Counted from the first letter of the stretch, positions 16,841 to 25,976 are shown. The stretch: DNA of 41,341 nucleotides from Cohnella fermenti (GCF_004801405.1 NZ_SSOB01000066.1:1-41341); one strand, 5' to 3'. A program made the numbers and translations. Notes: generated by a model from the letters alone, not told the origin.

Positions 16841-16866
16841 GGAGCCGGGATCCTCATCCCGACTCC
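16841..16866 (-). promoter_or_regulatory. Intercistronic hairpin between binding protein and permease genes
   Basis: GGAGCCGGGAT (16841-16851) and ATCCCGACTCC (16856-16866) form an 11-pair stem with one wobble pair and a 4-base loop. On the minus strand it is followed by TCGATTTTC, so it could be a partial terminator or a 3' stabiliser of the binding-protein message. Such hairpins are frequent in sugar ABC operons, where the binding protein is needed in excess. Confidence 0.65.
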
Positions 16867-16886
16867 ATTAACCAATTGGGCAAGCG

Positions 16887-18212
16887 TTAATTGTTCACGG
16901 CGCTCTTGTAGGCTTCATCCATCTTCTTCAACATTTCATCTATTTTATTGGATGTGTTCCCGCCGCTGACAAGCACATTCTGGATCTGGTTCATCATGAC
17001 GTCCTGGACACCTGCTGGCCACTTTTGGTCCAGGAAATTATACGACCCTTTGACAAGGTACGATTCCATTTCCTTGGCCGTTGTATCCATGTCAACCGAC
17101 ACGTCGCTAAACGTCGAGAACGCCCTCTTTTCTTTAAGATAGAACTGAGCAATCTCAGGACTTGCCCAGAAATCCAGGTACAGCTTCGCTTCTTCGGGAT
17201 GAGCCGTAGTTGCCGAGATCGCAGTCATTGATCCAACCGAAGCGGATACCCAAGCATCCTCGCCGGCCTCGTTGTACGGCAACGGGAACATGCCAAGATC
17301 CAGATCAGGATTAGCTTGCTTGATTGGGGCAAGCATCCAATTCCCATTGATTGTCATGGCTGCTTTCTCAGTTGCCATCAATTGTGTCGATTGATCGTAA
17401 GTCGTGCCCAGAATGCCTTTATTAAAGTAGCCTTTCTCGTTAAGCAATACATAATCGGACATCATCTGATTCCAGGCCGATCCAACGAATGTAGCCTTGC
17501 CTTCGCTCATTTGAGCATCAAAGTCCGGGGTGTTTTGATAAATCGCTGTCGGCGCCATTGCGTATGGAACGAGTTGCGTGATCCACAGATCTTTGTTCCC
17601 GAGTGCAATCGGAGTCACGTTAGCCGCCTTGAGTTTCTCGCTGACATCGAGAAATTCCTGCCAATCTGTTGGAATCGACAATCCATGGTCTGCGAAGATC
17701 TTCTTGTTGTAGATAACGCCAATAACATTCGAGTCTAACGGAAGCGCATACACTTTATTGTCGGTGCTGGCTACATCCTTTGCGCTCTCTATCAGTCTGC
17801 TTACCCACGCTTGATCGCTGAGATCCATGAGGTAACCCGCTTCCACGAACGCATCCTTCTTCATACCCGGATAGACGCCCAACAAGTCAGGTGCGTCGCC
17901 GCTTGCCAATCTTGTTTTAATGACCGTCTCATATTGGTCCGTCGGCGCCGTTTCGAACTCGACTGTAATGTTCGGGTATTTGTCATGGAACCTATCATTG
18001 ATCTCCTTAATGGTCGGCCCGACGTCTCCGCCAATCCAGCTGTAGAACCTAAGCTTTACCTGTTCTCCGCCGGATTGCGAGGTGGACGAGGCGGACGGTT
18101 GCGCCGAATGGGTTGCATTCAAGGTCGAGTTGTTCCCGCAGGCAGTAAGAGCCAGCATTGCCGCAAGCGCTGCCATGGTTGGAGCTGCAGCTTTCTTTCT
18201 GATTGATTTCAT
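16887..18212 (-). CDS. Sugar-binding lipoprotein of an ABC transporter
   Basis: A 441-residue extracellular binding protein (family 1 type, MalE-like). The lipoprotein signal peptide runs MKSIRKKAAAPTMAALAAML and ends in the lipobox LTAC, with Cys at residue 25; a Ser/Thr/Gln-rich linker follows. VKLRFYSWIGGDVGPTIKEIND, then FHDKYPNITVEFETAP, and MTINGNWMLAPIKQANP are family hallmarks. AGGGGGAAC precedes the ATG and lies right behind the regulator's stop, 17 bases upstream, so this gene probably shares the two-component system's transcript. Ligand not predictable. Confidence 0.93.
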   Translation of the reverse strand: MKSIRKKAAAPTMAALAAMLALTACGNNSTLNATHSAQPSASSTSQSGGEQVKLRFYSWIGGDVGPTIKEINDRFHDKYPNITVEFETAPTDQYETVIKTRLASGDAPDLLGVYPGMKKDAFVEAGYLMDLSDQAWVSRLIESAKDVASTDNKVYALPLDSNVIGVIYNKKIFADHGLSIPTDWQEFLDVSEKLKAANVTPIALGNKDLWITQLVPYAMAPTAIYQNTPDFDAQMSEGKATFVGSAWNQMMSDYVLLNEKGYFNKGILGTTYDQSTQLMATEKAAMTINGNWMLAPIKQANPDLDLGMFPLPYNEAGEDAWVSASVGSMTAISATTAHPEEAKLYLDFWASPEIAQFYLKEKRAFSTFSDVSVDMDTTAKEMESYLVKGSYNFLDQKWPAGVQDVMMNQIQNVLVSGGNTSNKIDEMLKKMDEAYKSAVNN

Positions 18213-18228
18213 GAGTAAGTTCCCCCTT

Positions 18229-19800
18229 TTAATCGCTTACATCCTCATGATAGCCTATCTGATCTTCCGGATTGGTGGAGACGTTTTCGAATTTGGGCAG
18301 GTTCATTTTCCTAATTAAACGAATATAAGCCGCCGGGGTCAACCCGTATTTCTTCTTAAAGGTTTGGCTGAAAAATTTGGAATCCTCATAGCCCACCATT
18401 CGACCGATCTCCGCAATCCTTCCGATTCCTCTATCCATAAATTCCTTGGCCTTCTCGAGCCGGTAATCGATCAGGTATTCGGAGAAATTCTGTCCCAATT
18501 CCGACTTGATCAATTTAGAAAGATGCCCCAAGCTGACGTGATGCCGATTGGCAAATTGTTGAAGCGAAGGATTGCTATGATATTCCTCCCTTACAAAGTT
18601 AAGGACAAGCGGAACCAATGCACGCGGCTTGATCCCCTCAACTTCTTCCGGAGCCGCCCAATTCATCAACTTGGCGACTAGCGCCTCAATCAGCTTGCTT
18701 GAAGTGGAATATTGAAGAGCCGCATTGGCAACATCAACGGTGTCCCATTTGCCATCATCCCTTATTTGGCCTTCGGATAATTTAAATTTAATTGCATACA
18801 ACATATCAACGAGAATGGTTGACATCACCTTCGTTGATATTCGACTATTCGCCAGATAGGAGACGAGCGCGCTGCTAGTCACTCGAATTTGGTGCAAATC
18901 GCGTTGTCGAACCGCTCGTTCGATCAAGCGCACCTGATCCCAGGCTTTTGGCATGTCGCTCGTTAGGCATTGTTCTCCCGGGCCAACGAAGGAGCTTCGG
19001 TCATAGGTTACACAACGTTCCAGCCTCCCGATTATTTCCTGATATGCAGTCTCCAACGATTGGGACTCTTGCTTGAAATGAATGGCCGTATGAATATTCA
19101 CTCCACTTTGCTGCAGATAACCATGAAACTCATAGAGTGTGGAGAGCAACGACGAGTGAAGCGTCAGGTCGTTCATGGGCAGAACGAACACACGCATGTG
19201 CGGCTCTGTCTCCAAACAAAAAATTCGGGTTAATCTACGGTCTGTCAACCACTCTCTGGCATCATCCAGCGATGGACCGCGATCATCCCAATTGCCAGCG
19301 AACCTCCAATTTCCAAGCAGGGAGACAACCAGGCAAGCTGAAGAAAGCAACTCTGCGGAGGCGTTGCCGAAGCCTGACAGGCTTCGCGATATCGTCCACT
19401 GCGTCAATATCCTTCTATCCTGTTCAGAGCGTCGCGCATCTTCAACCAATTGATCAACAGCACGGCATAGCTGCGCATCAGATACAGGTTTAAGCAGATA
19501 ATCTTTAATTCCCAATTGCATTCCTTTGCGCGCATAATCGAATTCGCTATAGCCGCTGAGCACAATAGCGGACAGGTTAGGGTTAATTGATTTAAGCTTG
19601 CTGATTGTCTGAAGTCCGTCAAGTTCCGGCATTCGTATATCGGTTACAACAAGATCCGGCACATCACCCGATAGCGCAGCGACAACGGCATCATTGCCCG
19701 TCTCAAAGGTGAAGACACGATGCTCTTTACGGTATTGTGCGGTCATCTCAGCTAATTCTTCAAGAGCATAAGGTTCGTCTTCAATGAGAAACAGATTCAT
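18229..19800 (-). CDS. Response regulator with AraC-type DNA-binding domain (YesN-like)
   Basis: A 523-residue regulator. The receiver domain occupies residues 1-120: acidic EDE near the N-terminus, phospho-acceptor aspartate in LVVTDIRMPELDG (about residue 55), LSGYSEF and KPVS lysine. A long middle region of unknown fold follows. The C-terminal AraC domain (about 415-515) has FVREEYHSNPSLQQFANRHH, HLSKLIKSELGQNFSEYL and IAEIGRMVGYEDSKFFSQTFKKKYGLTP. It overlaps the kinase gene by 1 base (TAATG). It should activate the downstream transporter genes in response to an extracellular sugar. Confidence 0.93.
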   Translation of the reverse strand: MNLFLIEDEPYALEELAEMTAQYRKEHRVFTFETGNDAVVAALSGDVPDLVVTDIRMPELDGLQTISKLKSINPNLSAIVLSGYSEFDYARKGMQLGIKDYLLKPVSDAQLCRAVDQLVEDARRSEQDRRILTQWTISRSLSGFGNASAELLSSACLVVSLLGNWRFAGNWDDRGPSLDDAREWLTDRRLTRIFCLETEPHMRVFVLPMNDLTLHSSLLSTLYEFHGYLQQSGVNIHTAIHFKQESQSLETAYQEIIGRLERCVTYDRSSFVGPGEQCLTSDMPKAWDQVRLIERAVRQRDLHQIRVTSSALVSYLANSRISTKVMSTILVDMLYAIKFKLSEGQIRDDGKWDTVDVANAALQYSTSSKLIEALVAKLMNWAAPEEVEGIKPRALVPLVLNFVREEYHSNPSLQQFANRHHVSLGHLSKLIKSELGQNFSEYLIDYRLEKAKEFMDRGIGRIAEIGRMVGYEDSKFFSQTFKKKYGLTPAAYIRLIRKMNLPKFENVSTNPEDQIGYHEDVSD

Positions 19801-21626
19801 TATTCTTCCGCTCCCTCCAGGTATTCGTCCGTTATTGGAAGATGAAGCACGAATTTTGTCTCATGCTTCGGTTTGCTCTTTAATTCAATGGAGGCCGAGT
19901 CTCCAAAGCATAATTTTATCCTCCGCGCCAGATTAACGAGGCCTATGCCGTCTTGCTCGTTCCTGTGCAGCGTAGGGGGCGGATCATTCAACAATCGCCG
20001 CAGAAATTCCGCCCTTTGCGGGTCGATTCCCTTCCCATTATCGGATACGGACAAGAGAACCTTGTCCTGCCCTTTGTGTGCTTCAATGCGAATGAATCCC
20101 CCGGAACGAAGCTTTTCAATGCCATGCACGATAGCATTCTCCACCAGAGGCTGAATGAGCAATTTAGGAATAGGCTTCTCCAACAAATCATCCGGCACAT
20201 CAAGTTCATAAGTAAATCTCCCGCCAAATCGGACCAACTGAATGTCGAGCACATTCTTGACATGATGAAGCTCCATCCGAAGCGTCGCCGGCCTTGACCA
20301 ATTCGACAAGCTATAACGGAACATATCTGCAAGCGCTTCAGCTAGTTTGCCGGCCTCCGGCGCCCCTTTTCGTTTAGCCATGGCTTTGATTGTATTTAAG
20401 GTATTGTACAAAAAGTGGGGGTTGATTTGGGTCTGGAGTGCGAGCAATTGCGCATTTTTTGTTTGAAGCTGAGATTCATATGCCTGCTTTATTAACCGGT
20501 CAATGCTGTCTAACATCTTGTTAAATACAATGCCGAGTTGCCCAATTTCATTGCTGGGTTCACCTAGAGGGATTCGCTCCTTGAAGTTTCCTCTCTCGAC
20601 CCTGTGCATTAATCCCACCATTTTACGCAACGGTCGGGTAATTCCGGCGGAAATGAAGTAGGAGACGAACACAACAAGCAGACCGGCCGAACAAATCAGA
20701 CCGAGGATATACAATCCGCTGTGTCTCGCTTGCTCAAGTATAGTCCCCAATGGAATTAATACGATCGTACTCCAGTTGGTCTCATTCGATTTTTTATAGG
20801 CATACAAATATCGAATCCCTTCAACGGTAACCTCTCCGGAGCCCCCTGCGCCGTAAAATTGGTTTGATAGACCTGCTTCAGCAAGAGTACTGCCCGTAAG
20901 CCCTCCTCCGTTATCGTAAATCACGTTCTTGCTGTCATCCGCAATGTAAAGAAGCGGTGCCGCTTCAGTCCTGGAAAGTGGAGTGATGGGTTCCTCAAAC
21001 ACAAGAAGCTTCTCCATTACCCGGACATCGATGTCGATCTTTAGGTAACCCGTCTTGCTTCCGGTTGGAATGTCGTAAATGTTACGGATCAAGGAGAACA
21101 CCCATTTCTTGTCCTGCGAGAGCGAAGGGGCAATACAAGTCGGCCACAAAAAATAGCTACGGCTGTCGTAATTTCGTATCTTGCCGTACCAAGGCTCCTC
21201 GGCAAGCTTCTGTTCCTTACCCGAGCTGGTCATTGCAAAATTATATAAGGTTCCATCAAGAGCATAAATATCTATGCTGCGAACCACTGACCAAGTCGTG
21301 GATAGATTGAGCAGCTGTGAACGAATCCGATTGGGGGCAAGCGGGTCGTTTGCTCCATCGGAGTTTCGAAGGACGCTCTGAACCGTTGGATCTGTGAAGA
21401 TCGAGATCGAGAACCTCTCTAGATCCTCAATATAAAGATTAACGGTCCGAGACATTTGGTTCACATTCGAATCCATAAGCTGCAACGTTTGCTGCTTCAA
21501 TTGGTGGACAGTCTGGGAATAATAGACGACGCCGCTTGCCATAATTGCCAGTGTCATCAGAACGGAGAAGCTGATACTAAGCCTTGAATGCAGACGCATT
21601 CGATTCCAGAATTTGATTGCGTTCAA
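19800..21626 (-). CDS. Sensor histidine kinase (YesM-like)
   Basis: A 608-residue membrane kinase. A first membrane helix (residues 15-37) is followed by a roughly 260-residue extracellular sensor, a second helix (LYILGLICSAGLLVVFVSYFISAGI, about 300-324) and a HAMP linker. The phospho-acceptor histidine is in QINPHFLYNTLNTIKAMAKRKG, near residue 410. The ATPase domain has the N box NAIVHGIEKLRSG, G1 box DNGKGID and G2 box GIGLVNLARRI. The listed start is TTG 21626, with GGGG 6 bases upstream; an ATG at 21599 is weaker. It opens the minus-strand operon kinase, regulator, binding protein and two permeases. Confidence 0.92.
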   Translation of the reverse strand: MNAIKFWNRMRLHSRLSISFSVLMTLAIMASGVVYYSQTVHQLKQQTLQLMDSNVNQMSRTVNLYIEDLERFSISIFTDPTVQSVLRNSDGANDPLAPNRIRSQLLNLSTTWSVVRSIDIYALDGTLYNFAMTSSGKEQKLAEEPWYGKIRNYDSRSYFLWPTCIAPSLSQDKKWVFSLIRNIYDIPTGSKTGYLKIDIDVRVMEKLLVFEEPITPLSRTEAAPLLYIADDSKNVIYDNGGGLTGSTLAEAGLSNQFYGAGGSGEVTVEGIRYLYAYKKSNETNWSTIVLIPLGTILEQARHSGLYILGLICSAGLLVVFVSYFISAGITRPLRKMVGLMHRVERGNFKERIPLGEPSNEIGQLGIVFNKMLDSIDRLIKQAYESQLQTKNAQLLALQTQINPHFLYNTLNTIKAMAKRKGAPEAGKLAEALADMFRYSLSNWSRPATLRMELHHVKNVLDIQLVRFGGRFTYELDVPDDLLEKPIPKLLIQPLVENAIVHGIEKLRSGGFIRIEAHKGQDKVLLSVSDNGKGIDPQRAEFLRRLLNDPPPTLHRNEQDGIGLVNLARRIKLCFGDSASIELKSKPKHETKFVLHLPITDEYLEGAEE

Positions 21627-21774
21627 TTGTGCCCCATTCCCATCGCTTAAAGTCGCATTATTTTAGCACAACTCATTCAAGTCTGTTTACCGTTTGAATT
21701 GCATCTATACGGGGAGAATTTTGCGAATCTGGACTTTAGCTCTTCAAGCAGTAACACTCATAACAGTTGAAATA

Positions 21775-21835
21775 CAAAACAGCGGGTTCCATCGCGGCAT
21801 TCTAAATGCCTTGACAGGAACCCGTCAGCTTATTG
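21775..21835 (-). terminator. Terminator after the epimerase/zinc-finger gene
   Basis: On the minus strand ACGGGTTCC and GGAACCCGC form the outer stem, GGCATT/AATGCC an inner stem, and TGTTTTGTATTT follows as a T-rich tail. It lies just past the stop at 21847 and fits an intrinsic terminator for that gene. The 220-base gap to the kinase start otherwise holds no visible gene. Confidence 0.7.
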
Positions 21836-21846
21836 CCATTCTGCAA

Positions 21847-23370
21847 TTATACATCCAACTCCGACACCGCTTTGCGATATTCCCGTTCCGGCTCGTCCGC
21901 ATCATGAAGCGGCTCCCACACTTGAGCGAAGAACGGATCGACCTTGGCCCTGGCCGCATAGTTCCAGCTGTTGCGCTCGCACTCCGGACACCAGTGGCCT
22001 CCTTCCAGAACAAGACGGGGACTGGCTTCGAATTCATGGCCGAAGGCGCAGGAGAACGTCAATTTGCCTCTCCAGTCCCCTTTGCTCATGGTGCCCGAAC
22101 GGCATTCGCCCCCTCTGAACCTTGCGGCTCCCTTCATATCCTCAAGCTCCAATTCGCTCTCCGGCTTGGATTCGTCGTACCCATGATCGATATGCACGAC
22201 TTTGTCCCATTCCTGATAATGCTGGAAATCATTAATATTGTCGGGGATCGCTTCCCAAGCTTTTCTGCTGCCCCAATAAGCGTCGATTTGCTCCTGCTGG
22301 TTCTCCTCGATAAACCGCACCGTACCGTGCTCCGTTCTCGCCTCCTTCAAGAAAATACGCTTCATCAGGCTTCCCATCAGCTTCTGTCCTCCGGGCAGAC
22401 GACAGATCATTCGGGACAGCGTCGCGGTCGCTCCCAAGTTCTCGAGATAAGCATCGTAGAAATACTGCATGGAATCCTGTCTGAATTGGAGATGCTCCTC
22501 CAGCTTGTCCGAATCGAGGTAATATTGGCCGTGGAAGTTGCGTGTGGCATACCATTTGGGGTCGATGACATGGCTTAGATCCTTGAAGCCAATCGCTCCG
22601 TAAAGCTTCTTGTACATGGCGTAAGTGTCGACCCGGCAGCTCTCTCCTCCGCCAATATTGTAAATATGTCCCCAGAACTGGTCCGACAGCTCGCCGCTAT
22701 GCTCTCGACGGCATAGATTCCCTAACAGTCTGCCCGAATCCCTGTCGGAGACATACTCCAGAACATTGTCCAGGCAGTTATGGAACATGATGGCGTCCTT
22801 GATCTTGCTCATGGCCGGTCCCATGATGCCGGTCTGCCTAAGGCTGACCCAATAGGTCAATCCGGATTCGATCAAGAGACGCTCCGCGGCAATCTTGGAT
22901 ACCGCATAATAGTCGTATACGCTGGGCTTAATGGGATCGCCGACACGCCCCCAATGAATCGGAGGCATGCGATCTCCCGTCTCGGCAATCGTTCCGATCG
23001 ATACGACCTTGACTTCGTTCATGCGGTTCTGTTCCTCGATGGCACGAACGATATTCCTCATCGAGCCGTAATTTACCTTCATCGCCAGCTTGGGGTTGTA
23101 ATCGGCGGCCGGGGATACCAAGGCCGCAACATGCAGCACAATATCCGCGTTAAGCACACATTCGTAAACGTCTTGATAATCCGTTACATCTCCCCAATGA
23201 ACGGCAAGACCGCTCCGATTCTCGAAGCTTGTCAGCTTCTGTCTGTCCGTCTTCGTATCCAGGACCAGGATCGTTATCTCTTGCTTGTCCGTATCCTTCA
23301 ATAATTCCTGCAGAACCCAGAAGCCCATTCCTCCCGTTGCACCGGTCAGCAGCACTCTTTGCTTGCGCAT
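21847..23370 (-). CDS. NAD-dependent epimerase/dehydratase with zinc-finger-like tail
   Basis: A 507-residue protein. Residues 1-300 are an extended short-chain dehydrogenase: LLTGATGGMGFWVLQELL at the cofactor site, HWGDVTDY, NADIVLHVAALVSP, a serine in VVSIGTIAETG, and YDYYAVSKIAAERLL giving the YxxxK pair. Residues about 300-430 are a linker of unknown fold. The last 70 residues carry FSCAFGHEFEASPRLVLEGG and HWCPECERNSWNYAARA, a C-x3-GH...CPxC pattern like treble-clef zinc fingers. Such a tail on an epimerase is unusual. AAAGGGTGA precedes the ATG at 23370. It is divergent from the TetR gene, and dyads in the shared gap overlap its promoter. Substrate unknown; a whole-protein match to a known pathway enzyme is not apparent to me. 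Confidence 0.87.
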   Translation of the reverse strand: MRKQRVLLTGATGGMGFWVLQELLKDTDKQEITILVLDTKTDRQKLTSFENRSGLAVHWGDVTDYQDVYECVLNADIVLHVAALVSPAADYNPKLAMKVNYGSMRNIVRAIEEQNRMNEVKVVSIGTIAETGDRMPPIHWGRVGDPIKPSVYDYYAVSKIAAERLLIESGLTYWVSLRQTGIMGPAMSKIKDAIMFHNCLDNVLEYVSDRDSGRLLGNLCRREHSGELSDQFWGHIYNIGGGESCRVDTYAMYKKLYGAIGFKDLSHVIDPKWYATRNFHGQYYLDSDKLEEHLQFRQDSMQYFYDAYLENLGATATLSRMICRLPGGQKLMGSLMKRIFLKEARTEHGTVRFIEENQQEQIDAYWGSRKAWEAIPDNINDFQHYQEWDKVVHIDHGYDESKPESELELEDMKGAARFRGGECRSGTMSKGDWRGKLTFSCAFGHEFEASPRLVLEGGHWCPECERNSWNYAARAKVDPFFAQVWEPLHDADEPEREYRKAVSELDV

Positions 23371-23424
23371 AATCGTTCACCCTTTCGTTCTTGATCTTGA
23401 CAACAATAATCGTCCATAGTTTCA

Positions 23425-23453
23425 TATATACTAACACTGTGTCTTTTTCACAA
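23425..23453 (-). promoter_or_regulatory. Promoter of the epimerase gene with dyad in the spacer
   Basis: On the minus strand, TTGTGA (23448-23453) and TATATA (23425-23430) are 17 bases apart. The dyad ACAC-T-GTGT (23434-23442) sits in the spacer and shares the GTGTC word with the dyads further upstream, so the TetR protein could block this promoter. Confidence 0.65.
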
Positions 23454-23476
23454 CCATCAGTTGTCTGCCGAATGTC

Positions 23477-23505
23477 GTGTCAAAGACACTTTGGAATGAA
23501 GTGTC
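23477..23505. promoter_or_regulatory. Candidate TetR-family operator
   Basis: Two overlapping dyads share the GACAC word: GTGTC-AAA-GACAC at 23477-23489, and GACACTT, 7 bases, AAGTGTC at 23485-23505. The latter is a 21-base dyad with perfect 7-base arms, a usual size for TetR operators. They lie 48 bases before the TetR start codon, between it and the divergent epimerase. Confidence 0.65.
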
Positions 23506-23552
23506 GCAGAACCATCAAATAAATCGAATTAGATGGAAGGAGAACGCAAACA

Positions 23553-24125
23553 ATGAACGGGAAAGAAAATCAACGAATCCGTTTGACCAGAACGTTATTA
23601 AAAAGCAGCCTCATGGAGCGAATGGCTTCCAAGCCCGTCTCCAAGATCACCATCAAAGAAATATGCGAGAATGCCGGCATCAACCGCTCGACCTTCTACC
23701 TCTACTACAAGGACCAATTCGAGCTGTTGAACGAAGTCGAATCGGAATTGTTGGACTTGGCGGAGCAGCACTTGAAGAAGCTTGATTCCAACGAGGATAA
23801 CGTCCATTATTTAAAGAAGCTGCTCGGGTATATGAAGGACAATTCCGCCCACTTCCGAATTCTGTTGTGTCACCCGGAGAGCTTGTCCTTCCAAACCCGA
23901 TTCGTCGATATCTCGATCCGAAATCTGAAGCACAATATTTCCTTGAACTGCCCGGAGCCGATCTCCGATTACGTATTCCGTTATTTGACCATTGGCTGCT
24001 TAAGCATGATAACGAAGTGGATTGAATCAGACTTTGAGTTGCCTGTTGAAGAGCTTTCCCATCTGATTTTCGGATTGTCAGACAGTGCCCTGGGCTTATT
24101 CGGCCCGAAGAACGCAGGGGGCTGA
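23553..24125 (+). CDS. TetR/AcrR-family transcriptional regulator
   Basis: A 190-residue repressor. The N-terminal HTH reads RLTRTLLKSSLMERMASKPVSKITIKEICENAGINRSTFYLYYKDQFELLNEVE, the normal TetR arrangement with the recognition helix at INRSTFYLYYKD. The C-terminal ligand domain is helical and resembles the type found in Firmicute TetR proteins next to exporters. AAGGAG stands 10 bases before the ATG. It is the first gene of a cluster with a kinase, a LuxR-type regulator and an MMPL exporter. Dyads upstream suggest self-control and control of the divergent epimerase. Inducer unknown. Confidence 0.9.
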   Translation: MNGKENQRIRLTRTLLKSSLMERMASKPVSKITIKEICENAGINRSTFYLYYKDQFELLNEVESELLDLAEQHLKKLDSNEDNVHYLKKLLGYMKDNSAHFRILLCHPESLSFQTRFVDISIRNLKHNISLNCPEPISDYVFRYLTIGCLSMITKWIESDFELPVEELSHLIFGLSDSALGLFGPKNAGG

Positions 24126-24129
24126 CCTT

Positions 24130-25338
24130 ATGAGCTCAAACCGGAATAGGTCCATCGTTTCTGCCAGATCAGCAATATTGTTGATGAGTCGCGGACCTTT
24201 AATAGTCTGGATTTCGATAACTTTCGGCGGCTGCCTTATCCTTCAATCATTGACTAACCTCCAACTCATCCCGCTGCTGTTTTTCATCGGCTTGATTATG
24301 TTGCACGCGTCCTTGACATGGCACTCCGCATCACTGACACAGAATCGTCCCTGGATATATCTGGATGTCCAGGCACTGCTTATCAACGGGGCCGCCTTGC
24401 TGATGCCGGATGGCGCACCTATTCTTATCGCTGCCCTGAATCCGATAATGATTAGCCAGAGCTATGTCATTTATCCGAATAAACGGTTATTCGCCACGGC
24501 TCTGTTCAAAAATATCCTTTTATTCTGCATCACCACGAGTTACTTAAGCGATCCGCTTCATTGGGCTTTATATTTTGTCTGGTTTATCCCTATGTGCGTC
24601 GTGATGCTGACCGTAACCAATCTTGCCGTCAGGCAGCTTCAGAACCAGTACCGTACTCAATCCTTCTTGACGGAGCTTGAGATTGCCCATCAGCAGGTAG
24701 AAGAACTGTCAATCGCGAACGAGCGACAGAGAATGGCCCGGGACTTGCATGATACACTTGCTCAAGGTCTTGCCGGGATTGTCATGCAGCTCGAAGCCAT
24801 CGATGCCAATCTTGCGAACGATCGTCCGCAACGCGCCCAGGATATCGTACATCAGGCAATGAACCGCGCAAGAAGCACTTTGGCTGAAGCCAGGGGGGTT
24901 ATTGATAACCTTCGAATGGCTTCGAATTCGAATACGGACTTTGGGCAAGCTATCGCCAAGGAAATGGAACGGTTCAAGCATGAAACCAAGCTTCTCGTTC
25001 ACCTGGAATTGGATATTCCAAACTCCTTATCCAAGCTCTTGTGCGAGCACACTCTTTACATAATAAGGGAGAGTCTTGCGAATATAGCCAAGCACTCGAA
25101 AGCGAGTCAGGCTTGGGTCGCCATTCATAACATCCGTTCAACGTTGAATATCCATATTCGAGATGATGGGATTGGCTTTAATCCGGCAACGATTGGCCAA
25201 AGTTTAGGCCATTACGGACTGGTTGGCATGCAGGAGAGAGTGCGCATCATCGGAGGTTCATTCGAGATTGAGAGCAGTTCGGAGGGGACGCTGATCCGTA
25301 TACAAGTTCCGTTGCCGGAAGGAGAGGACAGACAATGA
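24130..25338 (+). CDS. NarL-group sensor histidine kinase (DesK/LiaS-like)
   Basis: A 402-residue membrane kinase. Five to six hydrophobic helices fill residues 15-175 with little extracellular part, so it probably senses the membrane or a ligand within it. The dimerisation domain carries RMARDLHDTLAQGLAGIVMQL with the phospho-histidine in DLHD (about residue 206). The ATPase part has ESLANIAKHSKASQAWV, DDGIGFNP and GHYGLVGMQERVRIIGG. The ATG at 24130 follows AGGGGGC, 4 bases after the TetR stop; an earlier in-frame Met at 24085 lies inside the TetR gene and is not preferred. It overlaps its regulator by 4 bases. Confidence 0.92.
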   Translation: MSSNRNRSIVSARSAILLMSRGPLIVWISITFGGCLILQSLTNLQLIPLLFFIGLIMLHASLTWHSASLTQNRPWIYLDVQALLINGAALLMPDGAPILIAALNPIMISQSYVIYPNKRLFATALFKNILLFCITTSYLSDPLHWALYFVWFIPMCVVMLTVTNLAVRQLQNQYRTQSFLTELEIAHQQVEELSIANERQRMARDLHDTLAQGLAGIVMQLEAIDANLANDRPQRAQDIVHQAMNRARSTLAEARGVIDNLRMASNSNTDFGQAIAKEMERFKHETKLLVHLELDIPNSLSKLLCEHTLYIIRESLANIAKHSKASQAWVAIHNIRSTLNIHIRDDGIGFNPATIGQSLGHYGLVGMQERVRIIGGSFEIESSSEGTLIRIQVPLPEGEDRQ

Positions 25339-25976
25339 TGTACAAAGTGATGATTGTGGATGATCATTTCTATATTCGTGAAGGAATAAAGCTAATCCTC
25401 GAAACAAACGAGTCATTTCGAGTCGAAGCCGAGGCAAACGACGGAGTGGAAGCTCTCGAGCTTCTACAATCGGAGAAACCCGATGTCATTCTAATGGATC
25501 TCAACATGCCCCGTATGGGCGGCTTGGTCACCATGCAAGAATTAAAGAAAAGACAAATAGACATCCCGGTCATCATTCTTACTACGTATAATGAAGACGA
25601 TTTAATGCTGCAGGGACTCGAATTGGGAGCCAAAGGCTATCTCCTGAAGGACACGGGAAGGGAACAATTATTCCGAACGCTGGAATCCGCGATTAGAGGC
25701 GAAGCACTGCTTCAACCCGAAGTCCTGGCCAAGGTGTTTGAGGCTAAGCAGAAGGAAACGAATCCCGTCATTGCCAAGGAGTCCTCGCCGCTATCCGCGA
25801 AGGAGAGCTTGGTCCTGCAAGCGATCGTCCAAGGCTTGCGGAACAAAGAAATTGCCGCGGAGCTCGGAATTTCGGAGAGAACGGTAAAGGCATACCTTAC
25901 CGGCTTGTACAACAAGCTAGGTGTGGACAGTCGCACCCAGGCGGTTGTCGCCGCAACGGAACGCGGGCTTGTTTAG
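25335..25976 (+). CDS. NarL/LuxR-family response regulator
   Basis: A 213-residue regulator and cognate partner of the kinase just upstream (ATGA overlap, AAGGAGAGG before the start). The receiver has VDDHFYIREG, phospho-acceptor in DVILMDLNMPRMGG (about residue 55), TTYNED and KGYLLKD. The C-terminal LuxR HTH reads LSAKESLVLQAIVQGLRNKEIAAELGISERTVKAYLTGLYNKLGVDSRTQAV. It probably controls the MMPL exporter gene that follows. The start may be the first or second ATG (25335 or 25338). Confidence 0.93.
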   Translation: MMYKVMIVDDHFYIREGIKLILETNESFRVEAEANDGVEALELLQSEKPDVILMDLNMPRMGGLVTMQELKKRQIDIPVIILTTYNEDDLMLQGLELGAKGYLLKDTGREQLFRTLESAIRGEALLQPEVLAKVFEAKQKETNPVIAKESSPLSAKESLVLQAIVQGLRNKEIAAELGISERTVKAYLTGLYNKLGVDSRTQAVVAATERGLV

